Shown here: piece after piece, positions 47,169 to 58,776 of the stretch
Layout: each line of letters begins with the position of its first letter
How positions within the stretch are numbered: position 1 is the stretch's first letter
From: Allantophomopsis cytisporea
Taxonomy: Eukaryota > Ascomycota > Leotiomycetes > Phacidiales > Phacidiaceae
Length of the DNA stretch: 64,000 bases
Direction: 5' to 3'
Assembly (NCBI GenBank): GCA_024752435.1
Contig: CP103028.1
Location: forward strand, 434,001 to 498,000
Made by a program: the position numbers and the translations under genes
Notes under the pieces: generated by a model
The model's database searches: none
What the model was told of the DNA's origin: nothing
Seen by the model: only the letters and a program-made list of their open reading frames with translations

Positions 47169-47684
47169 AAACGCCTGATGCGGGAATTCAGGCACGTAAT
47201 TGACGACAAGTCTACGCTTGGTGGTTCGACAGACGCGCCATTTGTCACCTGGGGGCCAACAACACTGGATGATATATTTAGCATTCTAGGCACCATCAGA
47301 GGACCAATATCAACTCCATATCAAAGAGGAATATTCCACATTACGATCGGTATTGGTGAAGATTATCCATTCAAACCCCCAAGTTGCTGCTTTTTGACAA
47401 AGGTCTATCACCCCAACATTGACGATAAAGGAGTCATATATCTCGACATATTGGCGGATCAATGGTCACCGACATTTACAATAGCGAGTCTTCTTCTGGC
47501 CATTTGTTCCTTCTTGGATGATCCAAATCCTGATGATCCTCAAAATTCAGAAGCCGCTCACCTTTTCAAGACTGATAAAGCTCAATACGAATCGAAGGTC
47601 CAGGAATGGACAACTCTTTATGCGACAGGAGAGGTCATATACCCTGATAATCGTGCAGATGGATTTCATAACACGACTAGCTAA
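47169..47684 (+). CDS. Ubiquitin-conjugating enzyme (E2) domain lacking the catalytic cysteine
   Basis: Clear UBC fold directly after the HeLo gene's TGA and in the same frame. Helix 1 (KRLMREFRHVI) begins at the first codon after the stop; the first ATG available for separate initiation is at 47178, inside that helix. The beta-sheet and active-site regions are well conserved (GTIRGPISTPYQRGIFH, EDYPFKPPS, the HPN motif in KVYHPNIDDKG, LDILADQWSP, PNPDDPQNSEAAHLFKTD). The catalytic Cys of the ICLDIL motif is Tyr (codon TAT at 47439-47441), one transition from TGT. As it stands the domain cannot form a ubiquitin thioester. It could be an inactive variant, an E2-variant-like binding module, or part of a degenerating HeLo-E2 fusion gene. 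The downstream stop is at 47684. Confidence 0.85.
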   Translation, partial: KRLMREFRHVIDDKSTLGGSTDAPFVTWGPTTLDDIFSILGTIRGPISTPYQRGIFHITIGIGEDYPFKPPSCCFLTKVYHPNIDDKGVIYLDILADQWSPTFTIASLLLAICSFLDDPNPDDPQNSEAAHLFKTDKAQYESKVQEWTTLYATGEVIYPDNRADGFHNTTS

Positions 47685-48980
47685 AATAAAAAAATGTTTA
47701 TCATTTTGGGAAATTCTCTTATCGAACCATCGAGAGTATGTTTTGAGATCATAATAGTTCTTAAAGGTCTATATGTTTCCCTTTTCTTTTTGCTTAAGTG
47801 CTATTGCTGTTTCTTAAAATAATGAAACCGAAATCGGACAAGAACATCAGTCTTATGTTTCTGGCAACAAACTCCTCGATTAGAGGTTGATTTGTCTCTA
47901 TATCAATAGCATATACAACTATGCCTCAGAATCATCCCCAATCCGGATTCGTATATGAGAAACAGCTTTTCGAGTGGTTGCATTCTGACCTCTTGCACAT
48001 CGTTAAAGCAATAAGCAAGGCCAGTAAGGGAAGAGTATTTCTCTTAAGGTTTCTGTGGAAGAGGTTGCATTAATAGCCTTGGTGTGAATTTCCATTGCTC
48101 AAGAGTTTGTTCTTGTACGTAACTTTATTGTGTCTGTTCTTAGCTATGTTCTTGGTTTTGTTTGAGGTGGAGGTTTCAATCTCTCTCTGGTTTGGTTTTT
48201 AAGACTCTTCTTGTCTGTATACAGATTCTCTTTGGTCATTTTGGTGCCTATACATGCATGCCTTCAACTCTCAGCTTCTCTCTTTTCAAAAACCGCTCTC
48301 CCTTTTCAAATTCCCCTTTCCCCTTTCCCTTCCCCCTTTCCCCCTCCTCCCAACCTACCAACACTATATTCCCACAAAATCCCACGTCAAAAACCCAGTA
48401 CTCAGCCACTACAAATCAACATCCTCAGCAAAGCCCCATACACCGAAATGACTTCCCCAATCACCCACACGACCTACCACCCAATCTACCCCATAGACCC
48501 TTCAATTCACCCAGAAGACCAAGGAACATCATCCCTTACTACAAGAAGTGCATCGCGACAGCATCACCAGCGAAGTTATGCTGCATCGTCTTGCACAAAA
48601 TCCCATTGAATGGCATCGCTGTGTCCAACAGAGAATTCCACATGGCTCGATGACTTCATCTGACAAGTATACGACTCAGCACCTATACGACTCAGCACCA
48701 CACATGCGATGTCATATTGTCTGCTAGATATAACGAAAAGATATTGCGGCAGGCATACGGTCATGATAGTGAGCAGGATACTCACACCGAAGTCACTCGA
48801 AACTGAGTTTCGGGTGGGGGTGTCACTTGAAGAGGTGTCACGACATCAATTCCACACATGATCACTACATATCCAATATTGGTGAATAGGGCCATTCTGA
48901 GCACTATGTTTAGAGTCCTAAATAAGATACAGCGCATGTAATATGATTCAACAACCAGCATCACATCCCCTCCCTTCGCA
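47685..48980. other. Intergenic region with a pyrimidine-rich promoter-like stretch
   Basis: 1.3 kb. From about 48290 to 48350 there is a strong C/T-rich tract followed by A/C-rich sequence and an ATG (48448), typical of fungal core promoters on the plus strand. The short frame behind it is listed separately. Confidence 0.5.
48448..48609 (+). CDS. Possible short gene behind a CT-rich promoter
   Basis: ATG 48448 (ACCGAAATGAC) opens a 53-codon frame (MTSPITHTTYHPIYP...) ending at TGA 48607-48609. From about 48520 another frame looks more protein-like (LQEVHRDSITSEVMLHRLAQ, NPIEWHRCVQQRIPHGS), so the gene may be frameshifted or spliced in a way I cannot resolve. No family recognised. Confidence 0.22.
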   Translation: MTSPITHTTYHPIYPIDPSIHPEDQGTSSLTTRSASRQHHQRSYAASSCTKSH

Positions 48981-50518
48981 TCACTTCTTTCCCTTCTTAT
49001 CCTGCTGGTTCAGAATCTTCACGGCATCATTGCTGAATAGATAACTAGCACCACTCCAAACGGTGGTAGTAGCAACCAAATACCTATCAAAAAGTCAGTC
49101 AAGCTCCTCCCCATTTTCCCTGTCCTTCGTTCTATTCACATCCTTCCAAATCCACTATATCAAGGAACGGTTTACTTACTGCATAGCACTCATAGCCGTG
49201 CTCACATCGACAGTAACGAGTGGCATGGCGGTAGTTGCACCGATAAGCGCGAGTTGTAGCGCAGTGTTGTACTTGGAGATGGTGGTAGGGCGGACCTCGG
49301 CGGATGGGAGGGAGAAGTCCCAGTAACGCGTGAAAGTCTTAGGAGGCGGCAGAGAGATCCAGCGATAGTAGATGGCCATTATTGCAAGGCCTACATCGCG
49401 ACCTAGTATGATACCAGCGAGCCACACTGATGGATTGTTAGACTTGTGTGGGGCAGGCACAAACTTGTGATCGGACGAGGAGATGTTCGAGAGGAGAGAT
49501 GAGTGTCTATAGACATGGAAATATCAGGGCAGAGGGAATCGACTGAGATGGAAATAGGAGAAAACCTACTTGGCATAGACCCCTTAATGGCCAGACAAAC
49601 AGTGAGAATAGTCATGAGTGTCTTGTCGGCCATAGGGTCGATGACAGTGCCGACAACAGTCTGCAAGTTCCATTTGCGCGCAATCCATCCATCTACGAGA
49701 TCCGTGATGCCGGCGTAGGCGAACAATCCCACAGCCCAGGCATGTTGATCATGGAGAACAAGGTAACCAACCACTGGCGCAGCAATGAGCCGCGAGAAGG
49801 TGAGGATATTAGGCACCGTATAGATGTTCTCGTGAGGCGTGAGCTGCTTCAACGCACTTATGATAGGCTTCTTTCCGTGGGTAGGGGAAGGGGGTTGAGG
49901 ACTGTTGGTGTTAGCACGTGATGCATTGGACTTGAGGAGTTGGATTTGCAATTGCACAGGAAATAGGGGTTATTGTCTCGCACGGATCAACGGGCATATG
50001 ATGTGATGGCAGTCCACAGCAGTCTCGTCAGTGCATTGAGGCAAATTGATGAGAAGCATTTATGTCATCCATGCAATGAAGACTACCATCACTCGTACAC
50101 TATACATTTCCGAAGTTGTGACGTTCAATTTACTTCCCATACCTGCTGTGTCACGGAGACTGCTGAAGCCATCATATGCGGGATAGCGGAATTAGGAGCC
50201 GGTTGTGCAGCGGATCGAGATCATATCAAAGCGTACTTAACGCGACGACAAGCCGACCGAAAACGCAATGCAACCAAGCCAAGCCAAGCCAAGCAAAGAG
50301 AGAGAAGGGAATTATTTGGATGAAATGCAATGCAGGAGATAATGGAATGATATCTAATGAAAAGATATGATGGATGCAGACAGTGATGCATGATACCAAT
50401 GAGAACATGAATATACGTACCTCTCCTCCCGCTTCTCAGGGGTTGGCTGTGGTTTTGACAGCGGTCCTGGTGAGGACGACGACAGTCTCGCGTGGAAGTG
50501 TATCCGGGGTAGGACAAA
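48981..50518 (-). CDS. CRD1: Cardiolipin synthase (CDP-alcohol phosphatidyltransferase), 5' end unresolved
   Basis: Mitochondrial inner-membrane enzyme joining CDP-diacylglycerol with phosphatidylglycerol to make cardiolipin. Exons read: 50518-50421 (partial), 49901-49570, 49426-49180 and 49083-48981. Introns are 519, 143 and 96 bp, each with a plausible branch (gctaac, ctaac, ctgac), and phase is kept throughout. Features: HFHARLSSSSPG, a mitochondrial presequence remnant; HENIYTVPNILTFSRL; and the CDP-alcohol motif DLVDGWIARKWNLQTVVGTV plus IDPMADK (the D-x2-DG-x2-AR-x8-G-x3-D-x3-D pattern). GRDVGLAIMAIYYRWISLPP and the end (TTTVWSGASYLFSNDAVKIL plus a Lys-rich tail) also match filamentous-fungal Crd1. 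The initiator Met and first exon were not found with confidence; acceptor-like sequence (tcacag) just precedes 50518, suggesting a further short exon upstream. Confidence 0.9.
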
Positions 50519-50762
50519 CTGTGAGCAGCTGGGGCACGGAAGGGATCAGTATCATTCAAAGTCAGGAAGGGACCAGTTTCAACTGCAAGATCGGCATCAA
50601 AGCCGGTCAATGCAAGCGAATCCAATCGTTATTTCCAGAGAAGAGAGGGGGACATTGTGGCGCTGCAAAAGCAGAACCAAATTGGATAGATGTTGCGAGA
50701 TAAGTTGGATTGGACAAGACGTGGAGGGGGGAAGAGAGTCTGACGGGATGAAAACGGTGCAA

Positions 50763-50792
50763 ATGAATGAATGAATGAATGAATGAATGAAT
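50763..50792. repeat. (GAAT)n tetranucleotide microsatellite
   Basis: Seven AATG/GAAT units; in reverse frames gives the artefact HSFIHSFIHSF. Confidence 0.9.
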
Positions 50793-51185
50793 GGATATCA
50801 ATACCGTAAAGAGAGGCGTGTGGTGGCTGTCTGTGATGCATATGTTTTACTACTCGTCCAGTAGGAGTGTCTGGAATGACATGTGACGAGGCGACGAGGC
50901 TCGAAAGACGAGGGACATGGGCATTGAGACGGCGATAATGTTGCTGCTGTTGTTATTGATGCTGATGCTGCTGTTGATGCGGATGCGGATGTTGATGCTG
51001 CGCGAATGTTGATGCATGAAGTTATGCCGGTCCTCGACAGTGACGATGACCGGGCTACTTGGTACCATTGTGTTGCCAATGCCATTGCATGGCGGTTGAA
51101 GAGAATGATTCTTTTTTGGATGGCTGTTGGTGGTATGGAATTTTACTTTGGTATGGGGGGAGGGGGAGGTTGAAGATGGTGGATG

Positions 51186-51265
51186 CTCTGGCTCTGGCTC
51201 TGGCTCTGGCTCTGCTCTGGCTCTGCTCTGGCTCTGCTCTGGCTCTGCTCTGTTCTGTTCTGTTC
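51186..51265. repeat. (CTCTGG)n array with CTCTG variants
   Basis: Hexamer CTCTGG repeated about ten times, mixed with CTCTGCTCTGG units and ending in GTTCTGTTCTGTTCTC. Confidence 0.9.
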
Positions 51266-51721
51266 TCCTGGTGCCTCGCTTATGTACAGTGGCCGTGGCA
51301 ACGCAGATGAGTAAGGTATCTAATTACATAGGTGGTAGTTAGCTAAGGTACCAGGTACAGTAAGAAGGGTACGTGGTCATATTGCTGGCGCCAAGTCCTG
51401 GCGCAGCTTCAGCTTTCAATACAAGCGAGCGTGTACCTTGCATGCCTCAGTCGATCGGTCGATCGTCGTGTGTACTTGGATGTCACATAAATATCCGGAC
51501 CTTGGCGCATAAGGGAACGTGAGGCAATCTAAATTGTATAGAGGAAAAATTATGATGGTGGCCTGACAATAGGAATGTGAGTGCCTGATGCCAAAATGCT
51601 GCGGTGGTTATCTTATCAGAGCCACACGCGTGAATTATGATTACCTTTAGTCTGAGAAGAAGTCACAATAAGATTCACGGACTGACTCCAGGTTTAATCG
51701 TACGCGGATAATCAATCAATT

Positions 51722-51761
51722 TATGTTTTATGCTTTATGTTTTATGCTTTATGCTTTATGA
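51722..51761. repeat. (TATGTTT/TATGCTT)n heptamer array
   Basis: Six heptamer units alternating TTTTATG and CTTTATG. Confidence 0.85.
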
Positions 51762-53352
51762 AGGACCGTATACTTTTGATTTGATTGAATGCCCTTGAGG
51801 ATAATTGATATCTGCATGTCAATACTACAGTTTTAGAAGGACATCTACTTTACAATACTATCGTACTGCGCATGGAAATGGTGCACGCCTCCAATGTGTA
51901 GCATTGAAAAGCGTGACCCGATGCATACTACCCAATTATCAAACACTCTTTATTTCATTCGTTCATCTCACGTTGCATCTTGCGCGCGCTCTCTCTCTCT
52001 CTCCTTTTCTCTCGTCCAAACTCCGCACATCCCATGGCTAGATGAGAAGGCCTCCTCGATCGATGCCAACTTATCAATTCCATATCAACATGTATCAAGT
52101 TTGCACTCACATTCTGACAGGGAATCTGGCTCTAGAAAGGCCACATTACGTATTTGGGTCTCTCGCTTTGATTTCTTCTCCACCCGCATCTGCTTGCCCC
52201 CTGCCACATCTCATCGGCCAAGGATTCCCCATCGCAAGAATCAATTCAAAGGCCTTCGATTTGCCTTGCCATTCTCGATGGGATGTACTCTACTCGACGC
52301 TTCGATGTCGAGCAAAGTTCAGTTCCTGCGGGAGGAAGCGTTACCCCAGGCGTGCCAAGCAACCTTGATCTGACACTTCTATCCACCAGCAAATTGTTAC
52401 TCTACCAAATCACGCACATCACATACATACATACGCGGTACACCTACATATCCATCCATGTCCATCCATATCGATGCTGCCATAGACTGACCATCCTCCC
52501 CATACACTTGGTACATTCACACCCATTCATCAACGCCACATCTCGGAACCACCTTGTGCCCCTCCGACCCGTGATCCACTCCCACTCCCACTCCAATTCC
52601 CCAATCGTTGGCTACCCTCCTCGATGACACCCTAACACGCAATGCATACAGGCGTGACAAGCAAGGATATCGTAGCCACAGCCAGCCAGCCAGCCGATCG
52701 AAATGGGGGCCAGCTGAAAGTCTATCTCTATCGTCTAAAAGTACCTTTCTGCCTACCTACCTACCTACCTTCTTGCCCCGAGCCTGATCATCTGTATGTA
52801 TCCCGTCACTGCATTCAGACTACTAACCCATTCTGGATACGCGCGAGAATACAATCAGGCAAGGGGGGTGATATGGCGGGGGGGGTTTAAACTCTTTTGG
52901 ACCTTTCGAATGAGGAGGATGTGAAGAGGTGTTTTCTTATGGCTGTTTCTTCTGCATTTAGTTCGATTTCTGTGAGGATTTCGTACGCCATGGGAAAAGA
53001 AATACGAAGGAAGCTTGGATGATGCAGAGTAGCTGTGGGGCTGTGGTGTCCAAGTGCACCTGTTCGACCGACATGCTCTTCTGACGTCTGATCATGAGTA
53101 CGAGATCTTGTACTCTGTAAGACAGGACATGCGATGATTAGGTGCGAGGCTCAAAAAGGTACAATGGGATCGAAGTCACGATGGATGAACCGCATAAACG
53201 GTTATCGAGTCGTGCTGGGTATCTACACAAGGTAAGCATCCGTATGCACATAGTGTGTAAGTACATACATACTTGTACACCTGTGTGTACGTACAAGAAA
53301 TAGGCGTGAACATTTCTCATGGTCCTGGACATGGATGGACATGGACATGGAC

Positions 53353-53354
53353 AA

Positions 53355-53399
<45 letters not shown>

Positions 53400-53400
53400 C
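53353..53400. repeat. (AAGGTC)n hexamer array
   Basis: Eight perfect AAGGTC units, flanked on both sides by ATGGAC/ATGGACA units (about 53322-53410). Confidence 0.95.
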
Positions 53401-55082
53401 ATGGACAAGGCCAGTTCCATACACATGGATGCACTGCATACTGTAGCAGTAGGTAGATACATGCACATGCAGGAATATAAGTCATACGTTGTATATGGAC
53501 CAGCGCCATCGAAGGGAAGGCCGCATGACATAAGGACGTACCTTGATTCTACGGAAGGGACAGGGCAGACAGAGCAGGGTAAGGGAGGGGGGCCTCCCTT
53601 CAATACATGGATGCAAACACACAGACACGCCCACATCCAGATGCTGGTCAAGACCGGTCAACCGGCATGGTGGAGAATTATCTCTACCACCCAAGGAGAC
53701 CTCCCCAGCATGACCGGGGAAGGGAAGTGCAGGGAAGGGCGGGGGGAGGGGGACGGCATCAGGGTTTGACGATTAACCAGCAGCACAGGACAAGGTCTGG
53801 AGCCAGCCAGCAAGCAGAGGGGGGCATCAACAAGCATTGGAAGGGCTAGCATGGAGTGGGTAAGGTAGTAAATGTAGTTAGGGGAATCTGAATGTCTGCA
53901 ACTACATACACAGTTACCAACTAGACTATGGCACGGCTTGCACGAATTCTATCACATCTCAGAAGTTGCTTTAGGCTTTGGATCGACGATGCGAAGCTTT
54001 CGGATTGCGGGTATAAGGGACGTACGCACATCAAATACTAGGTACGGACTATACTACTACGTGACTGACTGACCCTGACCCTTACCCTCAGTAATGAAAG
54101 GACGGGACTTATTAAATTACTTATCATACTTGTCAGCCATCGATTCTAGCTCTGGTCATGGTTCTTGTGCTCGGCTGATGTTGTGCGATTCGTGAGGCTG
54201 CGGGACATGGTATGTATCGTGTGTATGGTGGGCCGAGTAGTGGAGAGTATATGCATGTCATTACCTAGTATGCATATGTGCGAGCATTTCGGTACAACTG
54301 GTGATATGTTCTTCTATGTACAGACAGACATATGGAGTAGAGTTATCCTGAGGTATGTTGGTCAGTAGACACGGGTCATGTGGATGTATTGGGTTTATTA
54401 TTGATATGAGGAATGAATATACTGTATAGTTGGCGAGTATCAATACTAGTGATACTGGCAATAATATTAATAATAATACTATTATTAATATTACCATTAT
54501 CATCTCTCTCGTTATTGCCATTGTTATCATCATTTAAATTACCACCAACATTATCAAGGACGTTGAAAAGACATCTCAAACATCAAACAACCCCATTCTA
54601 CCATAAATCATCTATCATCAATCACATCAACCCCCCCCAGTCTGAGACTGCCGGCACACTATCTCCCATGCAAATTGTGGTACACAATCTACGAAACAAA
54701 AAAGTAAGTGGATCACTAACAGCTCTCCTACCATGGTTCTTCAACAACCAACTGACAAGGAAGGCTCCGTAGCGTAGAGTATCACATCGGAAAGATAAGG
54801 TAGGCGTAAGGCCGGATTTTACTTTCATGAGCAGTGAGTTTGGAGGGCACCAAAGCTCGAGAAACCTTTGACTGTGTCAGTAGGTAGATTATGATTTAGA
54901 CGTCGAACTTTTTACTATGGACATGAAGAGAGTCCCTCGATAATTTACAAATGAACTGATACATATCATCGGACATCAAAGCCAATGCACGAATTCAAGA
55001 GCAGGGAAAAGAACACGGACGATGGAATTTACATTACGTACCTCGCTCGTTCATATAGCATATTTCAATGTACATACGAAGT

Positions 55083-55112
55083 ACATACATACATACATAC
55101 ATACATACATAC
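55083..55112. repeat. (CATA)n microsatellite
   Basis: About seven perfect CATA units. Confidence 0.9.
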
Positions 55113-56762
55113 TACAGATGTACATATTTAATTGCCTTTTATTCATATTACTAGGCATGGCTGACGGGTGCACAGTGCACTTCGATGTCAAAAGAAATGC
55201 TTTGTTCAGTAAAGGGTCCCTACTCCTTTGACAGCGCTGGACAGTGCGTTAGACTTACTTTAGTTCCCCTCGTCTGCGCGCCTCGTACCGAACCGCAACT
55301 CTGAATGCTTGATCCCTGAATTTCGAGTGCGTAGGTGCATCAATGTCACCTATTCGCTATGGGGCTGTTTTGCGCATGGCAACTTCATTTTATTCGGCAC
55401 TGCTTGGTTCATTGCGTTTGTCAAAATAATACAATACTGCCTTCTACTTTCTTTCACCCAGCTTTATTCCCGTTGATGTATGAAGTATAATGGTTGTGTT
55501 TGATGATAAGTCGCCATGGGGAAATGCACACATAGTCGACGACCAAGGATGCGTTGCGTCTCAATGTGTAAAAACTCTATTATAGTTTTAAGGATATGTG
55601 GCATTTTTAAAGAATCGAGGTAGGAGAAGAAGGAGGCCATATGGCATATGGCATATGGCAAATGATAAATGGACAAGATTACAGGATGGAACGAAGAAAG
55701 CAGAAACATCAAGACAACTCATCTTTCCGTCGTTGCACAACATGGACAATACATACCGACGCTCACCACTCTAATCATGCACCTCCCTGACGATGTCTTC
55801 AGCAATCTTCAGCAACTTCACAACCGGACCCTACATACATAGCCGTGCAAGTGGTCCCAGCATCCGCATATCTTCACATTGAACGGCCGTCCCCCATAGC
55901 TCTCTCACATTGCCTCGCACATTCCCACGCCGCACCGGGCCTTGGCCTTGGCCTCACGGGCCTCAGAGCCCGGTGATCCATAGACCACCAACTAAAACTT
56001 GCCATCAGAAAGCCGTACCTCCATCGGCTACATCGACAGTACGTAGCGGGCACTTTCAGCTCATAGATGCGTAGTACCACAGTACCACAGTACATGAACG
56101 GCCGAGCCCTACACCTCGCTCTCTACCTCAGACTGTGACATCTCTCCCTTCGCCTCACCTCTACATCCCGCCTTCGCCTCTGCCCGTGTCACCCACATTA
56201 CCTAGAAGCCCCGTCCAGGAATTCTGGCATGCAGCCATGCACAACCGTGACACCTCCTAGGAACGAGGAAGCTCTCTCGCGCGCGCGCAATCTTCAGCAG
56301 CAGCAACAATCAGTGACCCGAGTCCCCACTGTCATCGGCGGTCCGCCCGAGTCCGACCGGAGCTTTAAATCTCCCTGCAGCACAACTAAGGCACGGAGGC
56401 ACATTTTGACGTGCTTCTTGACCGAAGACTATTCGTATCCTTAAGTGTCGTACATGCCAAGGAAGGGTGGGGATGAGAGATGAGAGATGGGGAGCTGCGC
56501 TGCGGTGCGACGCGGTACGATGCGGTCGGTATGTGGCTTAAGGGTGAGAGTGAGCTGGTTCGGCGGATGTCACTGTACTGTGTAATCATTGCTTTGCACG
56601 GAAGAGCTGGGTACTGCTTATTGTGCTGTTCCGTGGGGCAGGGTTGGCATGCAGGCTGAGGTACTTGTACCTGACGCGTCTGAATGTTCTCGCCCAGAGG
56701 CGACTCTGATTAAGGTTTTCTTCAGCGGGGGCGGAGAGCCAGAGGAAAGGGCCGGCTGGTCA

Positions 56763-56800
56763 TGTATATGTATGTATGTATGTTGTATGTATGTATGTAC
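56763..56800. repeat. (TATG)n microsatellite
   Basis: Imperfect TATG tetramers, two blocks separated by TTG. Confidence 0.85.
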
Positions 56801-58776
56801 TGTGCAGATAGGTAGCTTAGTCTAGCTGGCTGGGGCTTCTTGACAGCTGCGAGCTGCAGGGAGGCGAACATATACGCAAGTTGATGAGTAAAGTCTTCAG
56901 CAAGCAAAGCCCATACTCGGGAGGAAGGAGGCAGCATGGATATGAGACATGAAGATGGGAGAATGAGCGGGAACAAGAGGAGGCGGATTGTTTTGATCGG
57001 AGAAGGCGTCCACGGAGGCATGGTAGAAAGCACAGCAATGAAACAAGTCGACGACGGTAAGACAGTCGGCCGAGGATGGGGGATGAAGAAATGCAGCATG
57101 CCGACCCGGAAGACGTGCCTTGCGGTGAGGACGTCCCACACACGCGCACACCGAGCCCGAATAGCATGGGGGCAATGGACAGGCAAGGAAGAGAAAGAGA
57201 GAGCCCAGAGAGAAAAAAGAATTAAGGTGGATGTGACAGGTCAGCTCCCCCTTCCCTTCCCTGCCACACTGCATCAAGTCCCCCAACCAACCTGGCGTCC
57301 TCATCCCAGATATGAAGAGCTCGCAGCGCGATCCGGTGCCACAAACAACGCCCGGTACGATAACGCTCCTCAAGATTGATTCACTCTCATTCTCAAGAGC
57401 CGTAGTCTGTCCGGGGGGGAGGGGGGCCACATACGCAAGTACTGTACAATACTTCGCGCATACTTCACGCACGCACATGCACTTGGTAAAGCACTTCCAT
57501 TCCACAGCATCTCTGGTGCCTCCAAGTTAGCCCACTCTACTCCACTGCGTACTAGCTTGCTTCCACGGAAGGAGAATAGGACAAAAAAAATCAAAGAAGG
57601 AGAAAAAGAAGAAAAGTAAACAGACTTCTGTCAGAGGCAGAGGCCTTGTAAGCTGTATGGATCTTCCTCGTAGGTTTTCCCCGCAGTAGAGAGTGTGCGT
57701 TCGAGACACTTCATTCTTCGACGGGGTGTACGAGATACGAAGGGCAAACAAAACAAAAACAAGAAAAAAAAGAGGCGCCGAGAAGTGAAGAATGGACAGG
57801 ATGAAGAGGCACAGTTTCTATTGATGTCAATGAAAAGGATGCATAGTATAGCCCGAGGGAAAGGCCGATGACTGTGATGTGATGTGATGTGCTATAGTTT
57901 TGATTTGATATTGTATTACTATGATATTTATCGCTGGAGAATTCCGAAATCCCCCTAATCCCCATTTGAACACCCCCCCCCCAATACCTGTATTAGTCTC
58001 AAGTGAAGGCAACTCCAGAGGGTACGTGACAATCGACAAAGAGAGACATGGAAAGATCACGCACGTGAAGGAGTTACAAATCAGACATCAAGAGAGGTAA
58101 AGGTTAACAGGTCAGAAAAGAGATACATTGGCTTAAGACAAATGGAATACATAAAGATAATACTAATAATAACGACAAATGAACCCCAAATCTCATTGAA
58201 GAAGGTAGAAAACAAAGGAAAGCAAAGGAGGTAGGAGAGGGATAGCCATATCGAATCCACGCTCCCTCTCCATCTCTCCCCAATTCTAGGTCCCCTGAAC
58301 ATGTGGTCGACCAACATAATAGTTGAAAGAGAAAAAAAAAGGAGCCATCAAACACCATCCAGCACACGCACCCACCAGATCCCCCCTTTTGATATCGGCT
58401 ATCGCTATATGGAAGGCGATCAAATATCCCCAATCTCATGTTCGATAGTGAAACATAGAAAACCACCGCAATAAAATATTGCAAGTAATAGTAAGAGAAC
58501 GCCTGCAGAACCGCTCTAGAAAAACATGAGACTCAAAACCAAAATAAAAAAGCGTCCATTTCCCCAGCCTAATCCCTGTATCACCACAAGAGAGAAAAAT
58601 AAATAAAAACCACATTTTGTCGAGGGACAAAAAAATCCATTATTGATGCAAGTATGAGAAAAGGACAGAATGTGGGATATGAATACAAGGAATAAGACAA
58701 GGTGGGTATGTCCTAATTCCCCCGCCCCAGGAAAACGCCGAAATCATTCCAAAAACCCAAAAAGACACTTTGTCGC

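Larger units (their letters stand above)
50519..58776. other. Gene-poor, microsatellite-rich region 3' of the WOPR regulator
   Basis: 8.3 kb without any frame I can tie to a gene. The first few hundred bases must hold the CRD1 5' end. The rest is unique sequence with many simple repeats (listed separately), CT- and GA-rich tracts and scattered GTACGT/CATACATA stretches. Long-looking frames here come from repeats. Confidence 0.55.

Noticed and set aside
53335..53769. 144-codon ORF starting with repeated Lys-Val and Met-Asp
   Set aside because: Created by the AAGGTC and ATGGAC repeats; no domain beyond them.
57240..57530. Possible coding frames around 56.9-57.5 kb on both strands
   Set aside because: Frames overlap heavily, show biased composition and no conserved motif.
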